Of a stretch of DNA of 64,000 nt, positions 35,532 through 49,784 are shown piece by piece; the first letter of the stretch is position 1; every line of letters begins with the position of its first letter. The DNA is taken from NCBI RefSeq assembly GCF_932294415.1, contig NC_065541.1, positions 56,956,290 to 57,020,289 on the forward strand, given 5' to 3'. The translations under genes were made by a program, and so were the position numbers. Under the pieces are notes generated by a model. The model did not search any database. It was not told the origin of the DNA and worked only from the letters and a program-made list of their open reading frames with translations. This DNA is from Quercus robur (taxonomy: Eukaryota; Streptophyta; Magnoliopsida; Fagales; Fagaceae).

Positions 35532-38500
35532 TTATGTATTAACAGTAGCACCCTCTTCAATTCGGTTGAGGAGCTCTAAAATATTTCCAGCTTTTCTCTT
35601 CGCTCTGTCGGTGCCATTCTCTAACAGTTCCTTCAATGCCTCCTCTGCACCAAGCTCCTTTGATAGTTTCAACTGCTTAAAATCACCTGTGCATAATGAC
35701 CACAATACTGCTGCAGAATTCTCCCGGTTGCGTGGGGAACCAGTTCTTATAACCTCCACTAAGACTGGAATTGGCTCCGCTTGACCAATTGCGGTCTTCC
35801 CTTCTGGATGGCTGGCAAGAATGGCCAGAATTGCAAGTGCTTCATCCACCATCCCACCTCCAGCATCCTTCAACAATCTCATCAATGGGGTCACGATACC
35901 AGCCTTTACAGCCCTTGCCTTGTTTCCCTGATAGATCGAAAGATTGAAAATAGCGGTGGCAGCATCCTTTTTCCCTCTTGGAGTCCCCTCACAAAGCAAT
36001 GTTATAAGAGCTGGGATAGCCCCGGCTGCTCCTATTGCCACCTTGTTCTCATCTATTACAGATAAGCTGAAAAGAGTGGCAGCAGCATTTTCTCTAGCTT
36101 CCATGCTGCCATTTTTCAATACATCTACAATATCAGGTATTGCTCCTGCATTCACAATAGTTCCCTTGTTACTCTCATTGATGGAAAGGTTGAGGAGTGC
36201 TGTAACAGCATGTTCCTGTGTCCGGGGATCTGGAGAGGACAATAATTCTACAAGAAGTGGTATGGCTCCTGCCTCAGCAATGCATACTCTATTATCTGCA
36301 TTCCTCTTAGCAAGCAACCTGAGCTCACCAGCAGCTGCTCTTTGCTGTTCTGTATTCCCATTTGCTAGTTTTTCCAATAAGGCATCAATAGCAGCAGGAT
36401 CACAGTCTGAAACACTGCCTCCTCCTGATTTCTTGCTTCTACAATTCACTTGCTTTTTTGGAAGCTCAACACCATTGCTTTCACACCATAAAGCAATCAG
36501 ACTCTTCAAAACGTAGTTAGGAGTTAGGGCTGTGTGCAACAGTGTCTGCTGTGTCTTAGGACAGGTTTTATGTCCTGCATCAAGCCATTTTTGAATGCAA
36601 GACCTTTCATAAGTCTGCCAAAAAAAAAGGCAAATATTTCTTTAGTAATGACTACTGATAGTCTGATACAAATAAACTGTTGTAAACTTAAAACTGTGAA
36701 GGCAGCTGCCAGTTTATACCTGTCCAGTAGAGACAATCACAGGATCTTTCATCAATTCAAGAGATATTGGACATCTGAAATCATCTGGGATAACAGGAGA
36801 TCTGTGCTTAATCAAGCCCTTTTCACCCTCAGAGGTCTCCACTATAGGATTTTCAGTCAGAACCCAGTCCTTAATCTTCTTAAAGAGGGATGACATTTTT
36901 TCAAAGCAGTCCCCTGGATCTCCATTGCTTGAGATAATCATATCATGGAACGCAAGTGACTCTTTCTTTATATCATCGATAGTCTTGAGATGCAGCTTTT
37001 CAGAAAGTCTTTTAAGTACTGCTGGGTCAGGTTCTTTTTCTTTCTGTGCTGTGGCTAAATCAATGTCCAGTTGTAAATCAAGTGTGTCAATTCTTCCCTT
37101 GGCTCTTTGGAATTGAGCATGTACTAGTTCAATCTGAAAGAAATAGAAAAATGTCCCACCAATTGTTAAGACTTTCAAATCAACTAAATGTTACTTTTCG
37201 TTAAAATTCATTTATGAACGGTATTTTAGACAACATTTTGACTATTTACTCTTTAAAATTGAAATTAAAAGGGTAATGACTACTGCTGAATTATATGCTG
37301 TTGCTTGTAAAAATTATATGCTGTTAATTCTCTTCAAAGTAAGTTGGGTTGTAAAAGTACCTGTTCGCGAACCTCCTCAGATAAATTAAGTTTATCATAG
37401 TGAATCTCACTCAATGCTGCTTCAATTTGTTCTGTCACCAGGTGGAACTTTTGAGCAATCTTTTCCCTTTGAAGAGCCTGTGACAAGTAAGACATTTCAT
37501 ACCTCAAAACTAATGATTTAAAATCAACTTGTTGAGAAACAAGAATAGAAATTAAGCCAAATTACACACAGTAAAAGTAAGTATCATACGCCTGGGTGGA
37601 AAATGTATTTAACAGTTTGTAGTATTGATGGTTATATTAGTTTGTACTAGACGACTTGAAAAAAAACAAAAATGCCCACATCTAGTTCTAGCTAAGCAAA
37701 TCACGGTTCAAGTACAGAAGCAACTGTAATCACCATCTCATACCTTTTTCACTGAAATGCAGAACTCATTCATCTAAGAAAAGAAGAATTCATTTCTCAT
37801 TTCTCAAAGCACCCCACCCACACCCCCACCACCCCCCCCACCACCAAAAAAAAAAAAAAAAAAAACCAAGCTTTGTGGAATTCATTTCTTAACATGCATA
37901 TGCAAATCCGACTTGATATGACAACATTCTTGTAGATTAAACAGAAAAGGAACTCCAAAATCTATAACCATATCAGTTCTTATTAAAAACAAGGTCTTCC
38001 TCCAACCAATTACATGGTGGTTCATAAGACCATCCATGTGTATAAAACTCATTAAATCATTTATACAAGTCACATAACTATTAAATGGGTCATGTGACTA
38101 AAAGTATACGCGGATGCTATCACCTAGTGGCTGAGAGGAGATTATTCTAAACTGGTTCATAAGAAACTTAGGTCCTATTTTTAATCTCTTCCTAAATTCA
38201 ATGGGCACACATGGATTCTTATTTTTAACTCTCTGATCTCCCATATACCAAAATCACACTTTGAACAAGAATATAGACATAAATATCCAACTTTTATTTA
38301 TGCAATTCAATTCCTCATAAACCACAAACTATAACATATACTCAACTTTTATTTCTGTTCAACAATTCCTTGTGTGTGTGTGTGTGTGTGTTTTGACTTT
38401 TGAGTTAAAAACCAAATATAAAATAGAATGATGATTTCTTTGAGGTTGCCTTTAAAAAAAAGTCAAATTCTTCACCATTTTAGCCCAAACAAAGAAATCT

Positions 38501-38870
38501 CACTTTCCCTCCTCTTTTTCTCAGCAATCAAACAGAAATCAATTCATTTTATTTTTTTTAAAGAGAAAAGGCAAAGAAAAAGTACCAGATAGAGCTTGCT
38601 GCCACCGTTGACCGAGTTGAGAAGTTCGGTAGCGGAATCCAAACCGAGTCTGAGCGATTCAAAAGCCTTAACCACGTCATCGTCAAGCCCTTCATCGCTG
38701 TCCCTCAATTCCTCAAACAAAGGACTCAGCAGCTTCGCTCTCCGAACCAAGTTCCCATACATCTTCTTAAACACGTTTCGGCAATCCGATAACTCAGAGA
38801 TCGCCTTCGTCGACTCACTGAGCCGACTCAGCAACAACTCGCCCTCCTGAGAATCCTCCGTCGGACCCAT
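35532..38870 (-). CDS. PUB14: U-box/ARM-repeat E3 ubiquitin ligase, PUB14 type
   Basis: Ubiquitin-protein ligase; the U-box recruits an E2 and the ARM repeats bind substrates. Four exons join in frame: 38870-38586 (95 codons), 37477-37361 (39), 37133-36720 (138), 36614-35532 (360 plus stop), giving 632 residues, the length of Arabidopsis PUB14. The U-box N-terminal domain spans about 10-240. The U-box is about 248-325 and is split by the last intron ([20 protein letters not shown], then [19 protein letters not shown]). The linker [19 protein letters not shown] is followed by ARM repeats from about 345 to 625 ([71 protein letters not shown]). All introns are GT-AG. The ATG opens the longest frame at [18 protein letters not shown]. 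Wording is closer to PUB14 than to PUB13. Its neighbour is the dead VPS33, as in Arabidopsis gene order. No defect seen. Confidence 0.96.
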
Positions 38871-41163
38871 CTGGGTCGCCCCGATTCAATAAGAAGAAAA
38901 CAAAAAATTATTATTAAAAAAAAAAAAGTTTAGAGCTTGGGAGAATTGGATTGGTTGGGAATATGTTAAGGAATTGAAGGGCAATTGGAAAGAGAAAAAA
39001 ACACGTGAATTTTTGCAGAGGTTGTCTGAGAATTCTGAAACTGAAAGAAAGATAGGTGTTAAGGTTGTCAAGACTTGAGGTTTAAGAAAGAATGGAACAA
39101 AGATTTATTGATTCTTTTTAATAGTAATATATAAATAAATGGAAGTATTTTTAACATGTAATCATAGCCTTTTAGGAAAGTTTTATATAATTAATTATGG
39201 GATTATTAGAAAATTTTAGAAACACAAGTTGGGTGATGGTACCAATTTGGTGAGGAAGTTGGAATGGAGGGAGATGGTACCAATTTTTTATTATATTTTT
39301 GACAATATTGTCCTCTGCATATATGGTTTTTTTTTTTTTTTAATTTTTTTTTTCACATGTGTATGTTTTTGTTGGTTTGTTTGTCTTTTATTTTGGGAAA
39401 AAAACATAGTTTTGGAAACAATAATTTGGACACCATGTATAGAACCTTTTAATTTTTTTTTTCTTTCTATTTTTACCTTTTAATATTAAAAGTACTAGAT
39501 CTCCATTAAAAATGATAAAAACAAAACTCTACTATCTTTGAGATATATTAAAATTTCCTAAAGTACACAAAGGGTTTCTTTTTGTCAAGGTCATAACTCA
39601 TCATTCAGAACTAGAACCTTCTAGAATTGATTTTTGTGTTATTTCAATGGAAAGTAGTTATTTGAATTTTTCTAAAAAAGTATATAATAATAATAATAAT
39701 AATTCTAAAGTTTTCCGATATTCGAGTGATTGGTTCATTGGTTTGAAGTGAGTCGTAAATTTAAATGTTCTAAAATTCAATTCATTACATTACCGGTCCA
39801 TAGAATTTTTGTGATGTTTCATAAGTAGGAAATAGATTAATCTGATTAAAAAAATGAGACCCACTTCCTTTACACACACACATGTGCACTTAGCTTCTTA
39901 ATCTAGGTTTGTAACTCTTTTGGACCATGTTCAAAATAATTTTAAATGATATTTTTGGGAGATTTTACAAATATAGCTCTACCAATAATATAGTAAAATA
40001 GTTTTTTTACGATCACACATTTTGTCACAATTTAATGATATGTGCAATTATGATTAATGAATTATTATTTTCACATAAATCTACTATTTTTTTAACTATT
40101 CACAATCACACAAATAAAGTTGTGACATAAGTTGTGCTCACGTTATTTCTCTTAACCAACAAAAAAAAAAATATAAAGGTTTAAGGATTTAAGCAAAACA
40201 AAAGGCAAGAGAAAAAGAAAAAAAGAAGGGTATAATGGACCATATGAGGAAAGCCAATGTTGTGGACCAGGAAGCTTTTGCGTGTTATCATCAGAGTAGT
40301 TGCCTTTTCTTCCCGCGCAGAATTGTCAATTGGACGGCTAGGATCTTTCCAGGTACCAACCACAAAAGACTTGGCTACAATCGACTTGAATTTAAGCCAG
40401 ACCATATTAACCAATAGCAAATTGCCAACTGGACCATATTTTTATCGTGTGGTCTATAATATAATATAATGATGGTCAAAGATACATTTAAAAAGTTAAC
40501 GGTCATGTTTCTTGCAATATTTAGTTGGGTCCATAGAAAAAGATGAGACTTTATTGTTCATGACCCATTACTCATTATTGTTTAAATTTATTCATCATAA
40601 AAATAATTGTGGCGGAAATATTATGCATTGATTAAAAACTAAAACGTAAACAATGAGAGTTTCAAAAAAAAAAAAAAAAACGTAAACAATGAGGGGGTAG
40701 TAATTAAATGAATTAATATTGGTTCAACTCTTGACTTGATCAAATGTATATAATATATATCAATGCCGCAAAACAGCCATCAGATAATTTAAAAACTATT
40801 TAATTAAACATTTCTGAATTGTTCCAACCATACAAAACATATTAGAGTGTCTTTCTTGTTTTTTTCACAAAATATAAGATATATACAATGAGAATTTAAA
40901 TACTTGTAACATTGAAAACATAGTATTGTCCTAAACTTGTGGAAAGGTAATTGGTATAATCATTTTATGTAATGTTAACGTAACATGAAATCTAAGGAAA
41001 TATGATCTAATTACTCATTGTTTATAAATTTCTTTTACTAACCCCACAATTTGAACTATTTTTTCTTTTAAATCTTCAAGAACTTTGTACATTGTAATAT
41101 GTCAATTAAACTACAAGACTGCTACAAGTAAGTAATATCTCTTTACATTTTTGTTTACAAATA
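38871..41163. other. PUB14 leader and upstream spacer
   Basis: The first 100-250 bases should be the PUB14 5' leader (minus strand). Beyond that the region is AT-rich. 40010-40140 holds a loose inverted repeat (tgtcacaatttaatga against tagttgtgacataagttgtg) that resembles a decayed foldback MITE. No gene seen. Confidence 0.4.
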
Positions 41164-41430
41164 CTCCCTCCGTCCCATTTTGTTTGTCCTGTTTGAAAAG
41201 TCAAACTTTTTAAGAGAACATCATTTATTGTCCTGTCTACGGTCTACCTTTTAAAAATGTATAAGTTTCCAAAACTACCTTTAAATAAATTTATAAAAAA
41301 ATTGAATTATTAATAAAGTAGAGGTATAATAGGAACATTAGTAAATTAATGACTTTTATTTTTAGAAACAGGACAATATTTTGAAACATTTCAAAATAGA
41401 ATAGAAGATAAACAAAATAGGACGGAGGTA
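41164..41430. mobile_element. Stowaway-type MITE
   Basis: Starts ctccctccgtcccattttgt after a TA dinucleotide and ends aacaaaataggacggaggta, the inverted repeat typical of Stowaway (Tc1/mariner) MITEs. It is AT-rich and non-coding inside. A TA flank is present on the left and at the right end. Confidence 0.85.
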
Positions 41431-43336
41431 ATATTTCTTAAGTTTCAGCTTTCATTTATCTTGTCACTTTATAAATGTAAAAGTGAACTTGAATCTTTAA
41501 AGTAAAAAATCAAAACGAAAACAAGCAAAAGATTTAGGTGAAAAACAGTATTATAAGTTAAGATAACATATTTGATGCGTGTAAAATGAAAACAATAACA
41601 CCAAATGATTAAATAAAAAAATAAAATAAAATAAAAATGTGGAGATACGTTAGGTGAGATATTGATCTTTGTAAACAACGACCGACTAGATGGAGCTACA
41701 AAAGCCAGGAAGTTCAAACGTGTCAAGATGGGTTTGGTCAACAACGCGTTAAAACTAGCCTTGTTGGCAATGAGGTGGGTGCGCCGGCAAAACTTAACAT
41801 GCCTGATGCCATACAGACAAACCACAATATGTCAATGTCATGTCAACAGTTAACACACTATCTCACACTTGATTCATTTCTTTTTTTTTTTTGTTTTTTG
41901 AGAAGACACTAGATTCATTTCGAAGGAGCCATGCATCTTGCCCAAAAAACTAGCCGTGACGTGGACGGCATATCGGGCATATGGGCCCATGTATATCATC
42001 CACCTTGGCGTCTTTTGTTTTAACTTTAAGTAACGTTATTTTATCTAATAACCTTTTATTTGATAAATATTTAAAAAATTTAAGCGTCAAATTATATCTA
42101 TATGTTTATTACGTTCTTAATACGCACGTCAAGTTTTGTGTCAATTGTTCCTCAAAAAAAGTTTTGTGTCAATTATCACCACTATGATAAAGCTTCTTTT
42201 CCTCAGATTATCACCAGTAAGTATCCTCCTCAACACTGTCATCCAAACAAAAGAGGAAACCCACAGGGGTTGAAGTGTTTTTACATAAAATTCTTATAGA
42301 AATCATTTTCCTTTACATATTTATTTTGTCCTTTTCTCTACAAATTGCAAAAGGATAATTGAAGGTTCGTTTGGCTGGGAGGATAAAAAAGTGAGGGATA
42401 GAAAATAAGGTGAGGATGGAAAAAAATTTAGTTTTCCCTTATGTTGTTTGGTTGGAGGGGTGAAAATGTGGAGTAATGAAAATTTGCATCCAATAAATAA
42501 ATATAGAGTGATGTAACATAACTTAAAATTATACAAAGTTTAACTTGAATTCAACCACGTATATATATTTTTGAGAAAATATGAGGGTAAAAAAAAATGC
42601 TGAATATTCGTGGGGTCTTGGTAATGGCTTGATATGGATAGTAAGTTATAAGTTATATAAATTTCTCAGAAAAAAAATAGTTATATAAAATCTTCACAAA
42701 ATATTTAATGATAAGTCCTTTTAATAATAGATGATAGATAGGATAGGGCCAAGCCAAGTTTCATGTCGGACACCAAATGGACCAAGATGAGATCTAGTAA
42801 AATCTGCTAGATTTAAGTGTTATATTGTTAGAGATATATTAATTATTCAATAATACATGATCAAACCCAATTTTACCTTGTGTACAAGTCAAATTTTTTA
42901 TTTGTGTTACAAATCTATTAACCATAGTTAGTATATAGATAGTTTAAAGTTTAGGCTTTTATAGATTTGTACTTCAAATATTGCTCTTAAAGGTTTATTT
43001 ATTGGATGTTGATCATTAGATTGAATTACATAACCCTCGTATTTTTGTGTTACTCTATGATATGATTTCACTTTGGCATCTATTTTAGAATATTTAGTTT
43101 AACATATATATATATATATATATATAAATTTATGAAAATTATTATGTTTTTGAAGCATTGGCATTGCTTATATGCACCGTCCAAACATCAATCTGCATTT
43201 TTTTATTTGTTTTGGTTGAAAAACAATATCAAAGTCTCAACCATAATCATTGTATGTGTAGACTTTCCGCGTGATGGTATGAATGATTGGACTTGGGAGC
43301 CATAGGACAATGTTCGTGCAACGATGGTGGTTGGCA
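41431..43336. other. AT-rich intergenic region
   Basis: No gene seen. 42365-42490 has the phrase gttcgtttggctgggaggat and a diverged second copy gttgtttggttggaggggtg about 80 bases on, which looks like a MITE remnant. A TA run lies at about 43105-43127. Confidence 0.35.
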
Positions 43337-43554
43337 ATGGATTAGGATCTGATCATCCGGTGGACGGGGTGCAATTCACCCATCTCTTCTTACAATTTTT
43401 TTTCACTTTTTACCTTTTTAATTTTCACTTTTTACTTTTAAATTTTTTTTTTTTTTTGAATCAATGGTTAAAATTGAAAGTTGCTTTTTACAACTATTAA
43501 TCTTAACCATTCATAAGAATTATATCAGGTGCAATACCTTGATCTCAATCCATC
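43337..43554. mobile_element. Possible MITE with GGATTnAGATC ends
   Basis: The left edge reads ggattaggatctgatc and the right edge, on the minus strand, reads GGATTGAGATCAAGG. Both are followed inward by a gtgcaa phrase. A related pair of edges occurs at about 54126-54290 (ggattgagatcaggtg). Target duplication not established. Confidence 0.4.
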
Positions 43555-43886
43555 GGCAAACACTTGTTTTGGTTCAGCCTTTTCTTTTGAGCGTAAAAAG
43601 ATGAAGATGAAGCTATTTCTAAAATAAATAAAAATAAAAATAAAAACCTCTGATGCCTTTATTTAAGAGAATTTGGTGGCAGTTTTTACAACTATTAATC
43701 TTAACCATTCATAAGAATTATATCAGGTGCAATACCTTGATCTCAATCCATCGGCAAACACTTGTTTTGGTTCAGCCTTTTCTTTTGAGCGTAAAAAGAT
43801 GAAGATGAAGCTATTTCTAAAATAAATAAAAATAAAAATAAAAACCTCTGATGCCTTTATTTAAGAGAATTTGGTGGCAGTTTTTG
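43491..43886. repeat. Exact 198-bp tandem duplication
   Basis: Copy 1 43491-43688 and copy 2 43689-43886 read identically by eye, both starting caactattaatcttaacc and ending ttggtggcagttttt. The first copy overlaps the right end of the possible MITE. Either a very recent duplication or an assembly duplication. Confidence 0.9.
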
Positions 43887-46264
43887 GTCCATGTGCACTG
43901 CAAGAAGTATTGGGTTGGTAAGATAGCAATAAATAGTTAATCAATATATGTATCTTAAATTTTTTAGTTTGATTATTTTAGTTTTTGAGTCTTAGTCTAA
44001 ATTTGTTAGTTAGATTTAATTTGGTATATTGAGACTTTGTTTTGATGAATATAAAAAAGTAGGCCAACCGTACATATAAATTTCAATCATTTGTTGAATA
44101 GTGAATGATTGAATTAAAGCCTAATTGTTTTATTAGACCTAATTGAATGGTCCCAATAACTCAGATTTAGACATGTTATCTTATGTAGGTTTTTTGAGCT
44201 ATAATGTGATTTCTCAACTTGAGTAGGTCATGTTGTTTGTTTGATGGACAAATGTGCTTTGAGGTTGTGTCCGTTTGAGAATTTCTTAACTCATTTGATA
44301 ATGTGAGACAAAAAATTAAAAACTAGTTTATTTTTAACAAACTGAAAGTTGGATTATTTAAAATAAAATTGAAACAAAAAATAGTGTAAGATTATCTAAA
44401 GATGACTTTATCAAGGCGTAATTGCATATAACATAAATTCAATGTTGTGAGAGGTGGCGTGTGGAACTAAATTTTATGAAGTTAAGTTTACTATAACCAT
44501 GTTAATCGAGGCCAAGTGCAAAATTTTGATTAAAGATAATAGAGGATGAATAAATAATATCCACACTACTTTGAAGTAATACATAATTGTCACTCATTCC
44601 TTGATTTTTGGGATAGTTATTCAATTAGGCTCCAATTTCCAATTTACTCAAAATCTTGTCTTCTTTGTAATTGCTTGGTGAGCTGATATATAGCTACCAT
44701 ATAATTCTACACATGCTAAATGTGCATTAGTTTCTCTCTAAAAAACTTGGACACTTCTTGTAGCCCTCACGTCCCATGTATCAGATTGAGTTGAAAAATA
44801 CCTCAAACTCAACTCAATTTGACCCATACACACTTCTAGTAAAGTACCCAATTTTTATTCACAAGTACGAGCCTCCATAAATAAATGTCTTCTTACAAAA
44901 TATATAAAAGATATGACAAAGTTCTTGATTATATATGTTTATTTACCTATTTGTAGTTGAGATTTTTTGAAGTCTCGGCATGCTTCACAAACAAGAAGCC
45001 ATCTTCATTTGAGTCTTGGGGGCCAACAAAATGGGAGTGTTAGTTTGTAAAATGTGATTCGTGGGGAGAAAACTTATAAGTTCTAGAGTTTACACTTCAA
45101 AATGATTTTTTTTTTTTTTTTTTTTTTTAAGAATACTAATTATTTTAACACACACATAAGGGAAGAAGGTCTTAAAGAAACTGATAGTAGTGTTTATTCA
45201 AAGTGAGATTTTTTGTGAGTATGAAAGGATTGGTTTTGACCAGAAAATCAATATGCAGCAGATTAACAAATTAATTACCAATTAATTAAGATATGTGGTC
45301 ACAATTGTAACATGTTAATTAATGAAACTAGGAAATCGCCAAATTTGTAAAGCATGCAAAGAAAGCAATAAACAAATAACACAGTGATATGATGGAGAAG
45401 TGGAAAACTAATGGAGTCTTCAAAGAAAAAACTACTATAAGAGTAACCTACCCCAATCAAAGGAAATCCACAATAAGAAAAAAAATTATAGATCTAGTAC
45501 ATAATCAAAACTTAAAGAAAACCATTCAACAAATACTACAAATTGTTCAAAACAAAAAATTGACAACACTCATTTCAAAAGAGAAGTCTAGTGACATATC
45601 TTTTGTGACACAAATTTGATGTAATTAATTGTGAGCTAGTGATGAAAAAAAAGTGATAGGTTCATGTAAAAATGCTCTTCTACCACTCACAATCAACCAA
45701 ATTGTTATAAAAATTATGACAAATAATGCGGTCCTTAATGAACTATGTTGAAAGAGAATACATGCAAGCTTCATCAATCACTTAATTCTAAAATTTCAAA
45801 AGTCATTTCTCTCACTTTACCGACTTAAACTATTAACTAAAAGCAACTGATCAACTCTCCATAATTCCAAATAAATAAAATGGCAGTACCAAAGTTTGAA
45901 GAATAATTTCAACCTCCATTAGCATAAGATCAAAGATCGTGACTATACCTCCATCTGCACCACCCTCTTTATTTATCTTCCTCTTGACCACTTTGAAGGT
46001 ATTAAGAATTCTAGAAGAATCAAAAAAGATTACTCAAAAATATAATCAAATATCAAATATTATGTACATGTAATTTAGATCTTCTATTTCATATTGAAAT
46101 CAAAATAATATTGGAAAATAAGAATAGGTTGATGTTATAAATTTAACGAGAGAAACATCTGTTGGAGTGGGTGTGTTTTAAACACCAATAAGCCTTTGCT
46201 TTGTGTGGAGTGAACCTTGTTATTATTATTATTATTATATGACAAAATACAAATATTTATGGTA
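43887..46264. other. AT-rich intergenic region
   Basis: No gene recognised. 45300-45650 resembles LTR-type sequence in wording (ataacacagtgatatgatgg) but no ends can be set. A (TTA)n run lies at about 46222-46240. Confidence 0.35.
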
Positions 46265-46267
46265 AAT

Positions 46268-47403
46268 CTAGATGTTGGGGGTATCGATAGCAAGGGGAGT
46301 TGTTGTGGGTGCTTCCTAGTTGGCTGGAGGATTAGTGGGCGGGGGGTCTGAGGTGACTACAAGCTACGCGGCGTTTGGATTTGATGTGGTTGTAGCGGTT
46401 CTGGGGTTGTCATAATCCAGCACTGCTACATAGGAATTGATCTACTTTGATAGCTCCCTGGCCTCCAAACTCTCAGTGCCCTCCTCTTCATCGCTGCTGT
46501 CCTTGCCCTGATCTGTAGCCTAGGTTTTGACCTCAGGGTCCTCAGGTAGCAGGACTCAGTTAGCACTCTTGAAAGGGGAATCCTCTTGGAGGCTGACGGC
46601 GTTAACTATAGCCATCAAACCCTCCATGAACCTGAACTTCTGGGCCTGGAAGATCAAGGGACCAGCTGAGTTTTCGACGTCCTTGAAACCCTTATTGTAG
46701 TAGGTCTGCTTTCGAGATTTCTCTACGCCTTTGAGGTCGGTAAGTTCCTTGTCTCGAGCAGAGAGGATGCTAGCTGTCTTCGCTAGCTTAAGCTCGGTCT
46801 CCCCAAGCCTACCTTGAAGATCACTAGCATTCCGCTCAACGAACTCCAATGCCTTCTCGGCGGTAGTTGCCCGCCGCTCCATCACATTTAGCCCTAGAGT
46901 TTTCTCTTGCAGATTGGCCTCGGCTACCTATTTGAGGGCTTTTTCTTTGTTAATCTCTTCTTGTGCCTCCTTCAGCCGAACCTCCACCACGTGACTCAAT
47001 TGGGCAGCCTGAGACAACAGAAAAGCAAAGCGGGATTATTCAAGCCCAATTGGTAACACTTGTAAATTGAGAGGTATGTGAAGGAAATGAAAGGGACCGA
47101 GACAAAAAAAATAGTAATAATTCGGACAAATAAAAAGCTTACCGCTATAGTGTGCCACTTTAATTTTAGCATAAGGTCCTTATCTTTGCAACCAGAGTAA
47201 TGCTTTAGATCGGTAGGCAGCAGTAAGGCCTATCTGAGACTGTCCGATACCAACCCTCCTTCGTTGCTCCTCTATGTCTAGACATAGGAGTCTGAGGGTA
47301 GGACCTTATCCCCCAAATGGAAGGAGCACTCCCATCCGGTACCAGAACCCGAGGAAGAAGCTGCTACTTGAAAGCCGATTATGACAGGCTGGCTCATAAG
47401 CTG
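46268..47403 (-). pseudogene. Antisense retroelement gene, C-terminal half (decayed)
   Basis: The minus strand has a coiled-coil-like frame (KALEFVERNASDLQGRLGE, LSARDKELTDLKG) and then YYNKGFKDVENSAG, FQAQKFRFMEGLMAIVNAV, an acidic DSSDEEEGTES tail and stops. This is the conserved end of the plant gypsy-associated protein family whose N-terminus carries the putative gypsy-type transposon domain. Stops at several places show it is dead. Confidence 0.6.
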
Positions 47404-49784
47404 TGTAATACCCCACATATCTTTATTTTAGGTTGTTATATATATATATATATATATATATACATAATTGATGGGCCATAAATACTTTTTGTTAGTAATT
47501 ACAGCCCACATCTCTGATGTGTTAAATATAAGGTAGAGGAAGAGATAAATTAGAGTTTTCATAGGAAGGGTTTTATCAAAGAGGTTAAGAGGTGTTTTTC
47601 CTTGGAGTTTAGAGCACATACAGTTGAAGAGGCAATCAAATTGTTCAAGGTATGATTTCTCACCATTAGAAACAAAGAATTAAGGAGTTAGAATTTTATC
47701 ATGGAAAATTTTAGTGATGTGTAGATTGTTGAATTGGCAGTTTCTTAGATGACAATTTACAGTATTTCAATAATTCTTGAATCCTAGGTTGCCACTGTTT
47801 GGATTCTAGAACAAAAGCCGAAATTATTAAATCCATGAATAAGGCTTGCATCGTTTTCCTAGGACTATAACAGCTTTTAAGTTGCTGATTTATACCATAA
47901 TGTTAATTTTGAGTTGCTGGACAATTTGCACCCGACCCCACACATGTTTCACTAGCTAGCTCTCATTTTGTCAAAGTCCTATTTTCTCTTATTGATAGCT
48001 TTGATAGTCTATGCCTAGGTGTTGACTATTCCCAAACACAATGAACCATTTAGGTTCAACACGTCTAGAAAAAAAGGGTTCAACACGTCTACAATTTTTT
48101 AAAAGGATAATGACAGATTTGAGATTTCATACCAAAATTCTTATATTTAATCTGTAGGGTCAATGAATGTTAAATTCATAAACAAAATCATATTGGTTTT
48201 GGCCCACCATTTGCATTGGGGTTATATATTAAATCCTTAAGTGTTGGCTACTGCGTTCCTCATGGTAAAATGAGTTTCAATTAATGCAAGGATGTATTAT
48301 TGATTAGAATACCATTGGTTAGAGAAATGTAAATTTAGTGTTAAAAGTGTTATTAGTTCAGCAAAGCATAATCTTAGTGAGTCTATTTGTATAGTTCTAT
48401 AAACTTTATGTTTTGTGGAGGATATTAAGTATATTTCCATGATTGATTATAGGTTCTATTTAAGAGTATTTTGAGACTATTTGAAGGGTGTTTTAGTTGG
48501 ACTTTCAAAGTGATTCAAGTACTGTAAGTAATTATGCATAATATGCACAATTTTGTCCATTCAGTTCCTAGAAGTCAAAGGTTTTCAAAAGTTATGTTTT
48601 TGAGCTTGCATTTTTAAAAGTTTATCAAAAGTATTTTTACACCATTGCAAGAGAAATTTTGACTTTTAAATGATGTTTTAAAGGGAAACTTTGAATTTTA
48701 AATAATGTTTTGAACATCCAAATCTCCTTTAAAAGATGATTTCTAAACTAAACCATTTTTAGAAAAGAATTGAGTTTCAAGATAAGTTTTCTAAAAAGGT
48801 TCTTGATCTTTAAATTTGTTTAAAGCCAAGTGATTTCAAATTCATATTCCTATTTTTCCAATTATGTTTAAAATGTTTCTTTTAGCAAATTGAATTTTCA
48901 GACTTACTCAAGAATTGTAAAAATATTTATATAAACTCCTAAGTTCCTATTTGTTCCCCAAGAGAGTCAAACATCCTTTGATTTATGTTTCAATTTGATA
49001 TTGTGATGTTCAATATGCCTCTATAATGGGAATAATTGTTAATCTTAAGAAATTATTCTATTTTGTATAAACCTTGCTTTTGTGATATGTGACTCGAAAT
49101 TAGTGTTTTTAGAATTGATTAGGTATATGTGTAAGCCCGTTCACAGGGTTGTATGTGAGAATATGTGTTGATCCTTCACCAGTAGGGGTTAGATGTTGGT
49201 ATCCACTCATAGAATTGTATGTGAGAATATGTGATATGTTTATATGTGACACTGTGCTCTAATCAATTATTTGTATGTGTTTTCATATGATTTTAAGATT
49301 TGATTACATATGTATTAAGTGGTTCACTATATGTTTTGGAATAATTATATTTGATATCATGGAATGAATTTGTGAAAAATCAAAATAATCGTGCTTTGCT
49401 TGACTCTATTCTGTTGTGTGTTGTGTATTGTGTATAATTACTTACTGGATGTGTGGCTCATCCCATCAATTACAATTTTTAGATTAAAGTTTAGTTGGGG
49501 AAGAGAACTTTGGGATTACTTTGTAAGATGCAAGGTAGAGCGTGGGAGTTTTTAGGCGATGTCAATAATACTTGAAGCCTTAAAGGATTATTAAGTTATT
49601 TTTGTTCTGCTTTAGATTTTATAGTATTAGAGATTATTTCTAAATTGTGGATTTTAGTTATTGTAAGAGATTTATTAAGAGCATTTTTTATTTGGAGGTT
49701 ACTGAATTATGTTTATTGAGTTATGTAAGATCAGTAAGTTAGTCATGCATCTAAATTCATGTTCCATGGATTTGGGTCATGATA
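47404..49784 (+). mobile_element. Probable solo LTR (Del/Tekay-like gypsy)
   Basis: Begins tgtaataccccacatatc and ends near tttgggtcatgata. Internal wording (gcacccgaccccacacatg, ttactggatgtgtggctcatccca) is typical of long plant chromovirus LTRs. It has no coding frame. It interrupts a reading frame family that continues on both sides. The last bases should read TACA or GACA; the flanks agctg and ggcta are a poor match, so the exact ends are uncertain. Confidence 0.55.

Noticed and set aside
35566..36516. Plus-strand frames of 70-190 residues opposite PUB14
   Set aside because: They are antisense shadows of a highly conserved ARM-repeat exon.
43337..46264. A hidden gene in the 43-46 kb region
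   Set aside because: Only short frames without domains and strong AT bias; nothing supports a gene.
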